64,000 bases of DNA from Nannochloris sp. 'desiccata' (lineage: Eukaryota; Chlorophyta; Trebouxiophyceae; Chlorellales; Chlorellaceae). The stretch covers positions 744,001 through 808,000 of the forward strand of contig JAGTXX020000012.1 in the NCBI GenBank assembly GCA_019044685.2, written 5' to 3'. The position numbers and the translations under genes were made by a program. Below are positions 50,785 to 61,303 of this stretch, piece after piece (within the stretch, counting starts at the first letter, position 1; the number at the start of each line of letters is the position of its first letter). Below the pieces are notes generated by a model. That model was not told where the DNA came from and made no database searches. It saw nothing but the letters and a program-made list of their open reading frames with translations.

Positions 50785-51539
50785 CAGTGCTTCGTTTAGC
50801 CGGCATATATGCCGAAAATGCCGGAAAATGCCAATTTTCCGGCATTTTCAGGCGCAGGAACAGGAAAAAATGCCGTGCAAAAAGTGCCGGAGCGGAGCTC
50901 CGGCGGGCCAGAAATGCCGGGGGAAAATGCCGTTTTTTTCGAAAATTTTGAAAAAATGCCGGAGATTTAGGCCAGTTTTAGAGTACTAAATTAACAAAAG
51001 TTCATTTGTAAGAGGTTATTCTCTCATTATCACTATGGATACCACTCGGCAGACCAATGATCAGGACTTAGTCCGAACTTTGGTTGCCCAGATCTTTGAT
51101 CGAGTCATGGCTGTCCAGCACTTGCAACAACCCATTGATTTGACTTCTTCTCCGTTCAAAGAACCTGCTTTGAAGGTATGTGATGTCATCTGTATGCTTA
51201 ACTTCTTAAAATAAGCCACCCAAATTCAAATCTGAATTTTCTTCCTTGTTGCAGAAGAGGAAAAAAGGTATGGAAGGCGAAGAAAAAGCGTCGTGGAGCG
51301 CATTTGTAGTTCCTTGTTTTTGCTTTTTTAAAGATGTAATCTAAAGAAATTCCAGCCATGTTTCAATAAGGCGCATCTGCGCTGCTCAGAAATAGTGCCT
51401 GATGCTGTCAAGAAAAAAAATGGAAAAAATGCCGGGGCAGAATCCAGAAAAAATGCCGGGGCAGAATGCCGAAAAACAGGCCAGGGACGAAAAAATGCCG
51501 GGAAAAAATGCCAGGCCAAAATCCTTAAACGAAGCACTG
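50785..51539 (+). mobile_element. Non-autonomous hAT-type transposon, copy 1 (755 bp)
   Basis: The ends are perfect 14-bp inverted repeats, CAGTGCTTCGTTTA. An 8-bp target duplication ATTCAGGA flanks it (50777-50784 and 51540-51547). Terminal CAGTG plus 8-bp duplication fits the hAT superfamily. Subterminal regions are packed with AATGCC/GCCGG repeats and hairpins: a 14-bp palindrome CGGCATATATGCCG (50801-50814), a 12-bp stem ATGCCGGAAAAT with 4-nt loop (50818-50845) and GCCGGAG/CTCCGGC (50886-50904). Near the right end a ~20-nt unit around AAAAAATGCCGGGGCAGAAT is repeated twice. There is no full transposase. It lies 182 bp upstream of the glucose-6-phosphate isomerase start codon. Confidence 0.9.
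51035..51344 (+). CDS. Small two-exon ORF inside transposon copy 1
   Basis: Exon 1 is 51035-51175 (47 codons) and exon 2 is 51255-51344, over a 79-nt intron (GTATGT...TTGTTGCAG); 76 aa in all. It begins MDTTRQTNDQDLVRTLVAQI. After the splice comes a basic run KKRKKG and then KASWSAFVV. The 'S-x-W-x-x-F'-like spacing resembles the first residues of a BED zinc finger, which opens many hAT transposases; the frame then ends within 11 codons. I infer it may be the leftover 5' end of a transposase gene after internal deletion. Translation is unproven. Confidence 0.45.
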
Positions 51540-51547
51540 ATTCAGGA
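51540..51547 (+). repeat. Right target-site duplication of element copy 1
   Basis: ATTCAGGA, an exact copy of 50777-50784. Confidence 0.9.
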
Positions 51548-51721
51548 GCACTGAAGCTTATTCGTTAATTTCTGATAATCTATCGCAGTTCTGTACATAA
51601 ACGAAACAGTTTTAGACGAGCTTAAGATTTCTTGTTGGCCATCAAAACCAGATCCTCTCTCTAAGCAAAACTTTTAATACACAACCTTATCTCTTTAACC
51701 CAAAATCTTAAATAAACACAG

Positions 51722-53550
51722 ATGGCTAGTATTGCTCAGAGTTCCGAATGGAAAGCTTTGGAGGCTCATGTTGCGCAAGTCCAGGCTACCCATCTCAAAG
51801 AGTTGCTCCAAGATGAAGCCAGAACTGAGGCGATGATTCGCGAACATAATGGCATTTACGTAGATTTCTCCCGTCAGAACGCTACTCAAAATACCATCAA
51901 GGTAAGATCGCGGTATTTAATCCAATAAAAGTTCCATAAATAACTCAACAACTTTCCCTCCGCTTACCCGCTGGCGGCTTACCGTTTTTATGTTTCCCTT
52001 TCCTTCTACAGATGCTTGTGGACCTGGCCAATAAAGCAGGCGTCAAGGATAAAATTCAATCCATGTTTTCTGGCGAACACATCAACACAACCGAAGACCG
52101 TGCTGTTCTTCACGTCGCCTTACGTGCTCCCCGTGACGCCGTCATTGAAGATCGGGGGCAAAATGTAGTGCCGGAAGTTTGGGCTGTTCTCGATAAAATC
52201 AAAGCCTTTACCGGGAAAATCCGCTCTGGAGAATGGATTGGAGTGACAGGAAAGCCTTTAACTGATGTCGTTGCTATTGGAATTGGAGGCTCTGCCCTGG
52301 GCCCTGCCTTTATTCACAGCGCCTTGAGCACAGATCCTGTTGCAGCCGCAGCAGCAGCTGGCCGTTCTCTTACTTTCCTGGCCAATGTTGACCCTGTCGA
52401 TGCAGTGGATGCATTACAAGCTCTTAATCCTGAGACGACCTTGGCTATTATCGTCAGTAAGACCTTTACTACAGCAGAGACAATGAGAAATGCGAGGACG
52501 GTAAGAGCGTGGTTGACGGGACGCTTGGGTGCTAGTTCCGTCGCTCAGCACATGGTTGCTGTTTCCACCAACTTGCCTGCTGTCGCTGAGTTTGGTATCG
52601 ACCCCAACAACGCCTTTGGATTTTGGGATTGGGTCGGTGGTCGTTTCTCAGCTTCTTCTGCTGTGGGAATTGTACCGCTCAGTTTGCAGTACAGTTTTGA
52701 TATTATGGAGCAATTCTTATGTGGCATGCGGGATGTAGACGAGCATTTCTTGTCTGCTCCCTTGGAAAACAATATTCCCGCACTGATGGGTCTCCTCAAC
52801 GTCTGGAATGCGACGTTTATGGGTAGAGCCACCTGCGCCATCTTGCCGTATTGCCAAGCGCTGTCGAAATTTGCGCCTCACATACAGCAGTTGTCTATGG
52901 AAAGTAACGGTAAAGGTGTTGATATTAACGGGACCCTTTTACCATATGAAGCTGGTGAAATTGATTTTGGCGAGCCAGGGACAAATGGACAGCATTCTTT
53001 CTACCAGTTGTTACATCAAGGACGGGTGGTACCAGCAGAATTTGTGGGGGTCATATCTTCCCAGCAAGATGTCTACATGGTTGGAGAGCCCGTCTCCAGT
53101 CATGAAGAACTCATGTGTAATTATTTTGCCCAGCCAGATGCACTGGCGTTTGGTAAATCTGCAGAAGAATTAAAGGCTGAAGGCGTCGCCGAGGCGTTGA
53201 TAAACCACAAAACTTTCAACGGAAATCGTCCTTCTTTGAGTATTCTTCTCCCTGCATTGAACGCATTTACTCTTGGTCAGTTGTTGTCTGTGTACGAGCA
53301 CCGGATCGCGACCAGTGGATTTGTTTGGGGCATTAATTCGTTCGATCAGTGGGGCGTTGAGCTTGGAAAAGTTCTGGCGAACAAAGTTCGTGGAGCTGTG
53401 CAGTCTGCAAGGAAGGAAGGACGCGAGTTGCAGACGGGAGATGGGTTTAATACCAGTACTGTAAAGTTGATAAATCGATTCTTGGCGGCGAATAAGATCA
53501 CTGCACCTACAGGTGAAAAACACTCTTTTCCTCCAGGTCTTAAAATTTAG
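51722..53550 (+). CDS. GPI: Glucose-6-phosphate isomerase
   Basis: A 572-aa protein in two exons, 51722-51901 and 52012-53550, with a 110-nt intron (AAG/GTAAGA...TTCTACAG). It interconverts glucose 6-phosphate and fructose 6-phosphate. Family motifs are complete: [46 protein letters not shown] (catalytic Glu), [15 protein letters not shown] (His), and [17 protein letters not shown] (Lys). The N-terminus has no clear transit peptide ([20 protein letters not shown]), so a cytosolic form is likely. The length is slightly above the usual ~550. A transposon lies within its promoter region. Confidence 0.96.
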
Positions 53551-53859
53551 CTGCAGATATTATCCGAGATAAAGTCAAATTTTATTTAGAAATAGCAAGA
53601 TATGAACGATTGGTTTAATTTGTTATTTTTGATTGACATTGTCATATAAGTCTTCGTCTTTTGTAAAAGGTCACATTTCTTTTCTAATTCACTAGAAAAT
53701 TAGATTTGTTTTGCTTTGTTGGTCCAGTGGCAGCCTTAGGCTGAGTCAGAGCATGCCGCAGCGTGCCAGCAGAGGTAGTTGAGCTGCCAATGTTCCTATA
53801 CAACGTTAATTAGCAATTAAAGTAGTATCAGTTAAATAGTAAAAAATAGTATTCCTATA
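53551..53859. other. Spacer GPI/sulfotransferase-like gene
   Basis: 309 bp, AT-rich. TTTTGTAAAAGG (TGTAA at about 53660) may be the GPI poly(A) signal. No coding frame. Confidence 0.45.
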
Positions 53860-55870
53860 ATGGGTTCATATTCTCCACTGGGCAGCCGTCCTGGCACCCC
53901 TAGAACACCAATTACTCCTCGAACCAAACATGCACGATGGGCATACTTTCTCGCCCTCGCCTCTTTTTCACTTTCAACATTTGCAATCTTGAGTGTAAGC
54001 GTTCTGCCTTTTGGGAGAAGCAATAGCCTTCAACCATCGCATCGGGTTGTCTTGAAATCTTTTCTGCTGAGTCCAAATGACAAGTTGTTGTATCAGAACA
54101 AGTAAGTAGTAGTCGTGTTCAGAGCGGCAATAAATCTAGAAAATTTTGATCTAGATAGTACCTGATACATAAGCTGCTTAAATTTAGTCTGTATGCTTTG
54201 CGTCATTCATTTGTCTGACATGCTCACCGCGGTGGTTGGGATTTTGCAGGCCGCTCCTTGTACCAGAAGAGGACTTATCAATCACTGAACTAGCACTGCT
54301 ACGTATGGATCAAAATGACAGAGAGGTTGACGCGCTGCAAGGCATGTCCGAAAGAGCGAAACAGCGGGCAGCGATTGTCCAGCAATTAGTTGCTGAATTC
54401 GATGGTGACACTCTGTCCGATGAAGTTTTACAAAAGATTCAGCGCCGATGGTCCCGGTTTAGCATCACTGAAGAAGATGAGGTTAACGATATACAAGCAA
54501 GCGAATCTAGTACCAACCACCATGGTGGATTCATCGACGATGGAGGTTACCCCGACGAAGAAGAGGAACACTTGGCAGCGACAATGGCTCTCGAATCCAA
54601 ACTTGATGAGTATCAAGAAGAGGACGACTATGATGATCAGGTCTTAGATCTGTCCCAGGATATCGGCTCTGCTCTAGGCGAGGATATCAATGCCGACAGC
54701 ACCAAGGGCGAGGTGGAGCTCTTAAAACCCATCGAGGAAGAAGACGAAGACGCCTACCCAGATGAGTTAGATGCCATATTGCATGGTACAACCAACGGCG
54801 TAGACCCCGATTTCTCCTTTAGGGACCTTCTTTCTGCATGTCTAACTATAAGTTGCCTTAAAGAGGCTCATATCCGCCATAAGGAACCAACTCAATTTAA
54901 TTTCCCTCATGCTATTTTAATGGGATGGCAGGACAGCGCAGTTGGAAGGTTGGCTGAACACCTTAGTAGCCATCCCCAGGTTATCAATAGTGACGAAAGG
55001 GTAAGTAGCTTGAATTTGGTTGCCTCCTGTTTTCTACCGCTCCGCTTTCTTTCTTTCTTTTTACTATTTGTTATTTGTTATTTGCCCACCACTTTACTGA
55101 ACCAAACAACTATTTTCGATTCTTCTGCACCACAGGCCTCTGAATTCTTCACTACAAAATGCCACGACAGCCCTTCCACTGGCTGCTCTCGTGCAGACGA
55201 AGCACACTACATCCAACGCACCCTTCAACGCAATGCCGTCGCTGCAGCCGAAGGTCGTATCATGTCTTTCGAATCCAGTATTCAGTATGCTGCAGCAGGA
55301 GACCTCTTGGCCAGCCAACTTTCTGAAACTTTGCCTTGGCTTAAAATCGTCACAACTTTTCGTGAGCCCATTTCGAGAGCATTCTCTTTCCTCGCTCATC
55401 GTGCATATAGAGAAAATACTGGCTGTTTAGCAATGAAGACGGTCGATGTATACCCTTGTTTAATTCATGAGCTATTGGAATCGACAGAAGGTGGCAGCTA
55501 TTCACAGTCAATGGCTCACTGGATGCGTGCTTTTCCCAAAGAACAGCTATATGTGGTTCAATACGAAGGCTTATCTGGAGTCGATGGACAAGCTGGTTTA
55601 CAAGGTGTGAAGGCCTTTTTGGGAGTAGATCCTGCCCTTCCCTTTGAGAATTTACCTGTCGATACGATCAACACTGATGGATGGCCTATTCGTAAAGAGC
55701 AGTATCAAGATTTAGTTGCCACTGTGCGTGCAGACGCTGAGAGTCTGGCGCAGTTGATTGAGAGTAATGGTCTTGGTAGTAGCAAAGAATGGATGGCTCG
55801 GTGGGAAGCTACTTGGCAAAACACTCTTGATTCGTGTGATGCTGATGGGCAATGCAATATCCAGCTATGA
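53860..55870 (+). CDS. Type II membrane sulfotransferase-like protein
   Basis: A 575-aa protein in three exons: 53860-54101, 54250-55000, 55136-55870. Introns are 148 nt and 135 nt; the second is a multiple of three without a stop. A short basic N-terminus precedes a signal anchor (WAYFLALASFSLSTFAILSV), so the catalytic part would face the Golgi lumen. Residues ~80-260 are a very acidic stem (for example EEEDEDAYPDELDAIL). The domain starts FPHAILMGWQDSAVGRLAEH with HPQV, where sulfotransferases have their 5'-PAPS loop; the 3'-phosphate motif is FREPISRAFSFLAHRAY, and YVVQYEGL follows. The usual Lys of the 5' loop is replaced (GWQDSAVG), so activity is uncertain. Target is probably a glycan or protein. 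Confidence 0.75.
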
Positions 55871-56288
55871 GTGCTTTCTTCTTTGAAATAAATTGCAAAG
55901 AAAAACGCCAAACAATGCAGAAGCAAAAAAAAAAAGTCAATTCTTATGGTTCAGATTCAGTTTTCCCCCCTTTCTTTTCCTCCTCAACCTAATGTCTTTT
56001 GCTCCTACAAGCGGCGATGATGAATAATAATAATATCAGTATTATGTGTGCTATACAACACAAGCGTCTGCACCTCCTAAATGTTTTATACAATATCAGT
56101 TTCTTTCTTTTTTCCTTGCTTTTCTCCACGGGCCTTTCTTCGCTCTCTCTCTCTCTCTCTTTCTTATCTCTTGTCTTTCTTAATATTCCAACATCGAAAG
56201 AGATTACAAACACTGTAAAAGTGCAACTTTAATATGCAATTAAAACAACTGAAATCTACTATCTACTTGTGGCTCTTCACTTCCCCCC
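55871..56288. other. Tail-to-tail spacer with microsatellites
   Basis: 418 bp between convergent genes. It holds an A-run near 55926, (AAT)n near 56021-56035 and a (CT)n tract near 56140-56160. No coding frame supported. Confidence 0.55.
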
Positions 56289-57975
56289 TTATCCCTCAAT
56301 TTCTGCACCAAATGCCTCTAATCTGGCCAGCTGTTCCTCCTCCGTCTCAGCTACAGGCACTTTCACATTAAAGTTGGTCACTCCATCATACTTTCCAGCC
56401 TGAATCTGTCGGCTTCCAAACCACCTTCCGTGCATCATGACCACACATGCATCAGCTTCCTCTTTCTTTTTATACCTCACCGTCACAATGCCCTCGGGAT
56501 TTTTACTAAAAATACGGATTTTTTCAACTTTTCCAGCTTTATTCGCTTCAGATAATACATCTGCTTCTAAATCATCTTTTGATGTAGGACTACCTTCTAG
56601 TTCCTCTGGTATAAACATGCCTTTAAGCACTACCGTCACATCAGTTGATTTGACCACGTCGTCAAAGCCCTTCCACCCTAGAGCCCGTTTTTCTTGAGCT
56701 TCTAAGGCTTTTTTCTTCTTTCTTTTTTGCGCTGCAGTTGCTTTCTCTACGTACTTGTCCCCCTTCTGTTCAAATTTAGCTATACTAACCGTCATGGGCT
56801 TTAATCCATATCGAAACGGCGCCTTATCTAGCAGATTGATTGCCAGATCGACACTTGGTTCTTTTAAATATGTGACCAGAGCATCTCCCTTGAGCATCCC
56901 TGTTGCGTTGTCTTTATAAATCTTGATTCTAGGGAGCCGTGTTTCAGGATCTTCTTTAATAATTCCACATTTTGTGAAAGTTTCAGCGATTTCGGCGACA
57001 GTAACGTCCCCAGGAAGGCCGGTGACGTAGACCGATGTGTTTTTCTTTAGATCGAACCAGCCTTGTTGAGACTCTCGGTGCGCTTTGGCTTTTTTAGCAC
57101 GTTCTTTTGCAGCTTCAAGTGCCGCATCGCGGGCAGTTCTTTTGCCACTAGACTTCTCGGTAGCAACAGCATTACCTTCCTCGACATCTCCTGCCTCTGC
57201 CGCTTTTTCTTCTTCATTTTCAATTTGTTCCTCCTCTTCTAGATCACTGCCCTCTGCTTCTCCTTTCTCTGGTCGTATTTCAAATGCCGGTATCTTTTCT
57301 TGATCTGGATCGTATACCATATCCGCATCAGTGTATGTCGCTTGTAAAGCAGCAGCAGCAGCAACGGCTGCAGCAGCAGCTGCGGCAGCCGTGTTATTTT
57401 CGTCATCGCCATCGCCAGGTACAAACTTCCTTTGTTCCGGACTCCACTCGTAAGCAGTACCATCATCATCTATAAACCGTTTCTCATCATCAGGAGGGGA
57501 TTCTGGGACGTCTAAATCCTCTTCTAAGGATTTAATTTCGCTGAGAAACCCTGCAAGAGGATCTGAAGGGCCAGCAGTAGCAGTGGCGGTGGCAGCGGCA
57601 ACAACCCTGGCGGCACTTTTTTGTGCTGGTTTTGTTGGTGCTGTGGCTGGCTTTAATGCTTCGGCGAGTTGAGGTAGTGCTGCAAGTTTCCGCCATTCAC
57701 CTTGGCCTTCTCTCCAGAATAAAGTATCGTCGTTAAAGTAGCTCGCCTTGCCGAGCTCTGCAGAGCAAAGAGGTAGCTCGAAGAGACCGTGGGAAATTTA
57801 TTTAGAGAACTTCAACAAGAAATTGCCTCATGATGGGGCAGTAGACCAATCAATCACATCCAAAAAATCTACACATCTTACCTTGCAAGTAGGAGAGGGG
57901 GAAGGGACCTTGAGACGTTCTTTGGGCGTCCAAGTAATGCCAGGCAATTTGATCGAGGCAATCTTGATCACCCAT
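56289..57975 (-). CDS. HTATSF1: Tat-SF1/CUS2-like U2 snRNP assembly factor
   Basis: A 520-aa protein in two exons, 57882-57975 and 56289-57757, with a 124-nt intron (GTAAGA...GCTCTGCAG). The intron splits an N-terminal GYF_2-like domain: AWHYLDAQRTSQGPFPLSYL in exon 1, then ELGKASYFNDDTLFWREGQG. An Ala-rich and acidic stretch follows. RRM1 is SVYVTGLPGDVTVAEIAETF to about residue 360. The second RRM is a U2AF-homology motif: VTVVLKGMFIPEELEGSP, and MMHGRWFGSRQIQA with the Arg-Trp-Phe loop that grips SF3B1. The protein helps load U2 snRNP. A Met further in (57320) is not the start, because the upstream exons are conserved. Transposon copy 2 ends 96 bp upstream of the start. Confidence 0.92.
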
Positions 57976-58063
57976 ATTGGGGCACACCTCTGCACTTCTA
58001 AAAATTTTAGTAACCAATGGGTACTCAAATAGTATTGAATTAATAAAGAATAACGTTGAGGTG

Positions 58064-58071
58064 ATGCGACT
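58064..58071 (+). repeat. Target-site duplication of element copy 2 (left)
   Basis: ATGCGACT, repeated exactly at 58827-58834 on the other side of the element. Confidence 0.9.
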
Positions 58072-58826
58072 CAGTGCTTCGTTTAAGGATTTTGGCCTGG
58101 CATTTTTTCCCGGCATTTTTTCGTCCCTGGCCTGTTTTTCGGCATTCTGCCCCGGCATTTTTTCTGGATTCTGCCCCGGCATTTTTTCCATTTTTTTTCT
58201 TGACAGCATCAGGCACTATTTCTGAGCAGCGCAGATGCGCCTTATTGAAACATGGCTGGAATTTCTTTAGATTACATCTTTAAAAAAGCAAAAACAAGGA
58301 ACTACAAATGCGCTCCACGACGCTTTTTCTTCGCCTTCCATACCTTTTTTCCTCTTCTGCAACAAGGAAGAAAATTCAGATTTGAATTTGGGTGGCTTAT
58401 TTTAAGAAGTTAAGCATACAGATGACATCACATACCTTCAAAGCAGGTTCTTTGAACGGAGAAGAAGTCAAATCAATGGGTTGTTGCAAGTGCTGGACAG
58501 CCATGACTCGATCAAAGATCTGGGCAACCAAAGTTCGGACTAAGTCCTGATCATTGGTCTGCCGAGTGGTATCCATAGTGATAATGAGAGAATAACCTCT
58601 TACAAATGAACTTTTGTTAATTTAGTACTCTAAAACTGGCCTAAATCTCCGGCATTTTTTCAAAATTTTCGAAAAAAACGGCATTTTCCCCCGGCATTTC
58701 TGGCCCGCCGGAGCTCCGCTCCGGCACTTTTTGCACGGCATTTTTTCCTGTTCCTGCGCCTGAAAATGCCGGAAAATTGGCATTTTCCGGCATTTTCGGC
58801 ATATATGCCGGCTAAACGAAGCACTG
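58072..58826 (-). mobile_element. Non-autonomous hAT-type transposon, copy 2 (755 bp)
   Basis: An inverted copy of the element at 50785-51539: the same 755-bp length, the same 14-bp terminal repeats CAGTGCTTCGTTTA, and no difference in the segments compared (the whole first ~180 bp, the internal ORF and the right end). It has its own 8-bp target duplication ATGCGACT (58064-58071 and 58827-58834), so it arose by independent insertion, not by duplication of a larger block. It lies between the divergent Tat-SF1 and PDIL5-4 genes, 96 bp from the first and 204 bp from the second start codon. Its right end faces Tat-SF1, the same arrangement as copy 1 to GPI. Confidence 0.9.
58267..58576 (-). CDS. 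Small two-exon ORF inside transposon copy 2
   Basis: The same 76-codon two-exon frame as in copy 1: exon 1 58436-58576, intron 58357-58435, exon 2 58267-58356. Reading frame and splice sites are intact in both copies, which fits recent movement. See the copy 1 entry for the possible transposase origin. Confidence 0.45.
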
Positions 58827-58834
58827 ATGCGACT
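58827..58834 (+). repeat. Target-site duplication of element copy 2 (right)
   Basis: ATGCGACT, an exact copy of 58064-58071. Confidence 0.9.
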
Positions 58835-59030
58835 GCTCGAATTTTTCTATCGCTCAGCGGCTTGCTTGGAAAATTGTAAAGCTGCTCAGCGGTTCGATTT
58901 TAGCCAAAACCTTTAAGACAAACGATGCTTTGCCCTGCATCGCTTATTATTTGTTATCAAATAGGTGTATTGTGCCTGAAGGGACAGTCGGTGCCCCTTC
59001 CAAGCCCACCAAGTCTGCATTAATTTCAAC

Positions 59031-60850
59031 ATGCCTCGATTATTACAAAAGCTAAAGAGCGTTGACTTTTATAGGAAAATCCCAAAGTATGTTGTTGACA
59101 AAAATATGTGCAGTAGTGTTCAAATTTCCACTGCTTTGACAGTCTCCTTTCCACACCTGTAATCTCATCTCCTGATCTTGTCTCAAATGCAGTGACCTTA
59201 CCGAGGCTACTCTGGCAGGCGCATCTATCTCTATAGCAGCCGCAGTATTTATTCTAATGCTACTCTCATCGGTACGAGAATCTCAACAGATCAGTGGCTT
59301 TCATTTTTTAACGGCTCTTTGGGCACGTTATTGTCCCTTCGTCGTGATAGCTAACCAAGCTCTTTCGTTTGCCACTTACGTCTTTTCTGCAGGAGATGAC
59401 TTCATATTTGCGGGTTGAAACGAAATCTGATCTCATAGTTGATCGCTCTCTTCATGGAGAGCTCCTTCGTATCAATTTCAATATTTCATTCCCAGCATTA
59501 TCTTGTGAATTTGCTACGTTGGATATTAGCGATGCTTTAGGGCTTAAAAGATTAAATCTTACAAAGACTGTACGTAAGGTACCTATCGATGGGGATTCTC
59601 TGCGTCGTTCTGGAGCTATTATGGAGGATAAGAAACATCAGGAGCCTGAATACGATGCTGAAGGTAAGAAAAAAAGCAGATTATTTTTTGAAATTGCTTC
59701 CCGACCACTAAAAATTTAGATTTTCTACGCTCTCTTTTCAAGCCTTTTCCCTCAATTTTCACCCACCTATATATCTAACCTTTCCGTCTCTTTTACCACA
59801 TTATTTTGAAATCCATCAATAGAGGACCACCCTGGTGAGCATTATGAAGACGCAGACTTCGCCACACCTCTTACAACACTCACGTGGGCCGACCACATGA
59901 ATCGATACGACATTGTAGTTGTTAATTTCTACGCTCCCTGGTGCCCTTGGTGCCAACGTCTTGGCCCTACCTGGGAATCAGTGACCGAACAAGTCCATGC
60001 CCGCTATTCCGATGATGATGCACGTGTTCGACTCGCTAAAGTAGATTGTACAGTTGAGGTTGATTTGTGCCGTAAGAATCAAATCACTGCGTTTCCATCG
60101 ATTCGAATCTTTAACCATGGCTCTGACGATGTGGTAAACATGGGCATGCATGAGCATTTAGCTTATTATGGGGACCGTACCACTGAAGCGTTACTTGCTA
60201 TGGCTGATAACTTGGCCGCATCTGCTGGGCAACCTCACCACGTTGCAAAAGTTGAAGGTGTCGGCAAAGTTGCTCGCTCCCCTGGATGCAATTTTTCTGG
60301 CTTTGTTTTGGTTAAGAAGGTTCCTGGTACGTTGCATTTTGTAGCACGTGCTCCTGGACATTCTGTAGATTTCCTTAATATGAATATGTCGCATTTTATT
60401 CACTCTTTCTTCTTTGGAAATCTCCCATCACCTCGCCGTCGCCGTGCTCTTGCTCAATACCACCCTCTTGGATTGACTGATAATTGGTCAGATAAGCTTA
60501 AAGATCGCTCTTTTATGGCCCCATCCATTGGTTCTACATATGAACATTACATGCAGACGGTTCTCACGTCTATTGAGCCTCAAAGTGCCCCGCAGCATTC
60601 ATTTGACGCCTATGAATATACTGTGCAGAGTCATGCCTACGACGCCACCGACCACGCTGCAGCCAAGTTTACCTACAGAATGTCTCCTATTCAGATTGTA
60701 GTCTCTGAAAAGGAGAAGCAGTTCTTCCATTTCTTGACTGCTGTGTGTGCTGTGGTTGGAGGTGTGTTTACTGTTGCTGGGATCGTCGACGGCATGGTGC
60801 ACACCGTGAATAAAATGGCGAAAAAAGTTGAATTAGGCAAACATTCTTAA
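59031..60850 (+). CDS. PDIL5-4: PDIL5-4-type disulfide isomerase fused to ERV46/ERGIC-like domains
   Basis: A 477-aa protein in four exons: 59031-59086, 59193-59271, 59393-59663, 59823-60850. It is an ER/ERGIC membrane protein with an ERGIC N-domain, a thioredoxin domain and an ERV46-like COPII domain. The N-terminus LQKLKSVDFYRKIPND and a signal anchor (ASISIAAAVFILMLLSS) match plant PDI-C. LRINFNISFPALSCEFATLD and LNLTKTVRKVPID follow. The active site is APWCPWCQRLGPTWE, then VDCTVEVDLCRKNQITAFPS. The C-terminal part has NMNMSHFIHSFFFGN and a second membrane span VCAVVGGVFTVAGIVDGM, ending KKVELGKHS. TGTAA occurs at 60941-60945. Copy 2 of the transposon is 204 bp upstream of its start. Confidence 0.95.
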
Positions 60851-61303
60851 AAGGAGATTGATTTGTTCACTATTCCTCTTCGTGTTGATTAAGAGTACGT
60901 TCTATTTCTTAAGCTATTAAAAATTTCTACTTTCCTTCCTTGTAATAATAAAATATTGCGCTCACTGCCGCGGTGGCAGAATGCGTTATCTCGTTTCGGA
61001 GCTCCCGCCGTCCGAGCTGGTGGTACTTTCTTAACATTTGACCACCCAATGCGAAAAGAGCTTAATTGTCTGAAATTCATCTATTTGTTTAGGGAAAAAG
61101 TCTGCTGACAGCATTGCTACTAGCACTACTAGTAGTATGCTGTCGTCCCCGCTCTGCGCGAGGATTTTAGAGCTTGATTAAGATAAAAGTATTGCTCAAG
61201 TCAAAATTAAAAATTTCAAAGGTTCAAAAAAACCCAGCTGTATCTATATTTATTCCGCCAATGGACATCGCCATAACTTTCAAACTATAAAAACGAAATC
61301 AAA
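60851..61303. other. Spacer PDIL5-4/U2B'' with hairpin
   Basis: 453 bp. It carries the PDIL5-4 poly(A) region and an imperfect hairpin at 61107-61144. No coding frame supported. Confidence 0.5.
61107..61144 (+). repeat. Imperfect inverted repeat
   Basis: GACAGCATTGCTACTAG (61107-61123) pairs with CTAGTAGTATGCTGTC (61129-61144) apart from a small internal mismatch/bulge, with a 5-nt loop. It lies 160 bp upstream of the U1A/U2B'' start codon. Confidence 0.65.

Noticed and set aside
51328..51537. A 69-codon minus frame near the right end of the transposon (and its twin at 58074-58283)
   Set aside because: It is antisense to the terminal repeats and consists of Phe/Pro/Ala repeats from the GCCGG units; no sign of a real protein.
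56140..56165. (CT)n, (CA)n, (AAT)n and GA-rich microsatellites in 3' spacers
   Set aside because: Ordinary simple repeats without sign of function; mentioned only in the spacer entries.
58840..58990. Possible tRNA or other structured RNA genes in spacers (also 16100-16330 and 60960-61020)
   Set aside because: No cloverleaf with a T-loop GTTCRA and matching acceptor stem could be built by eye.
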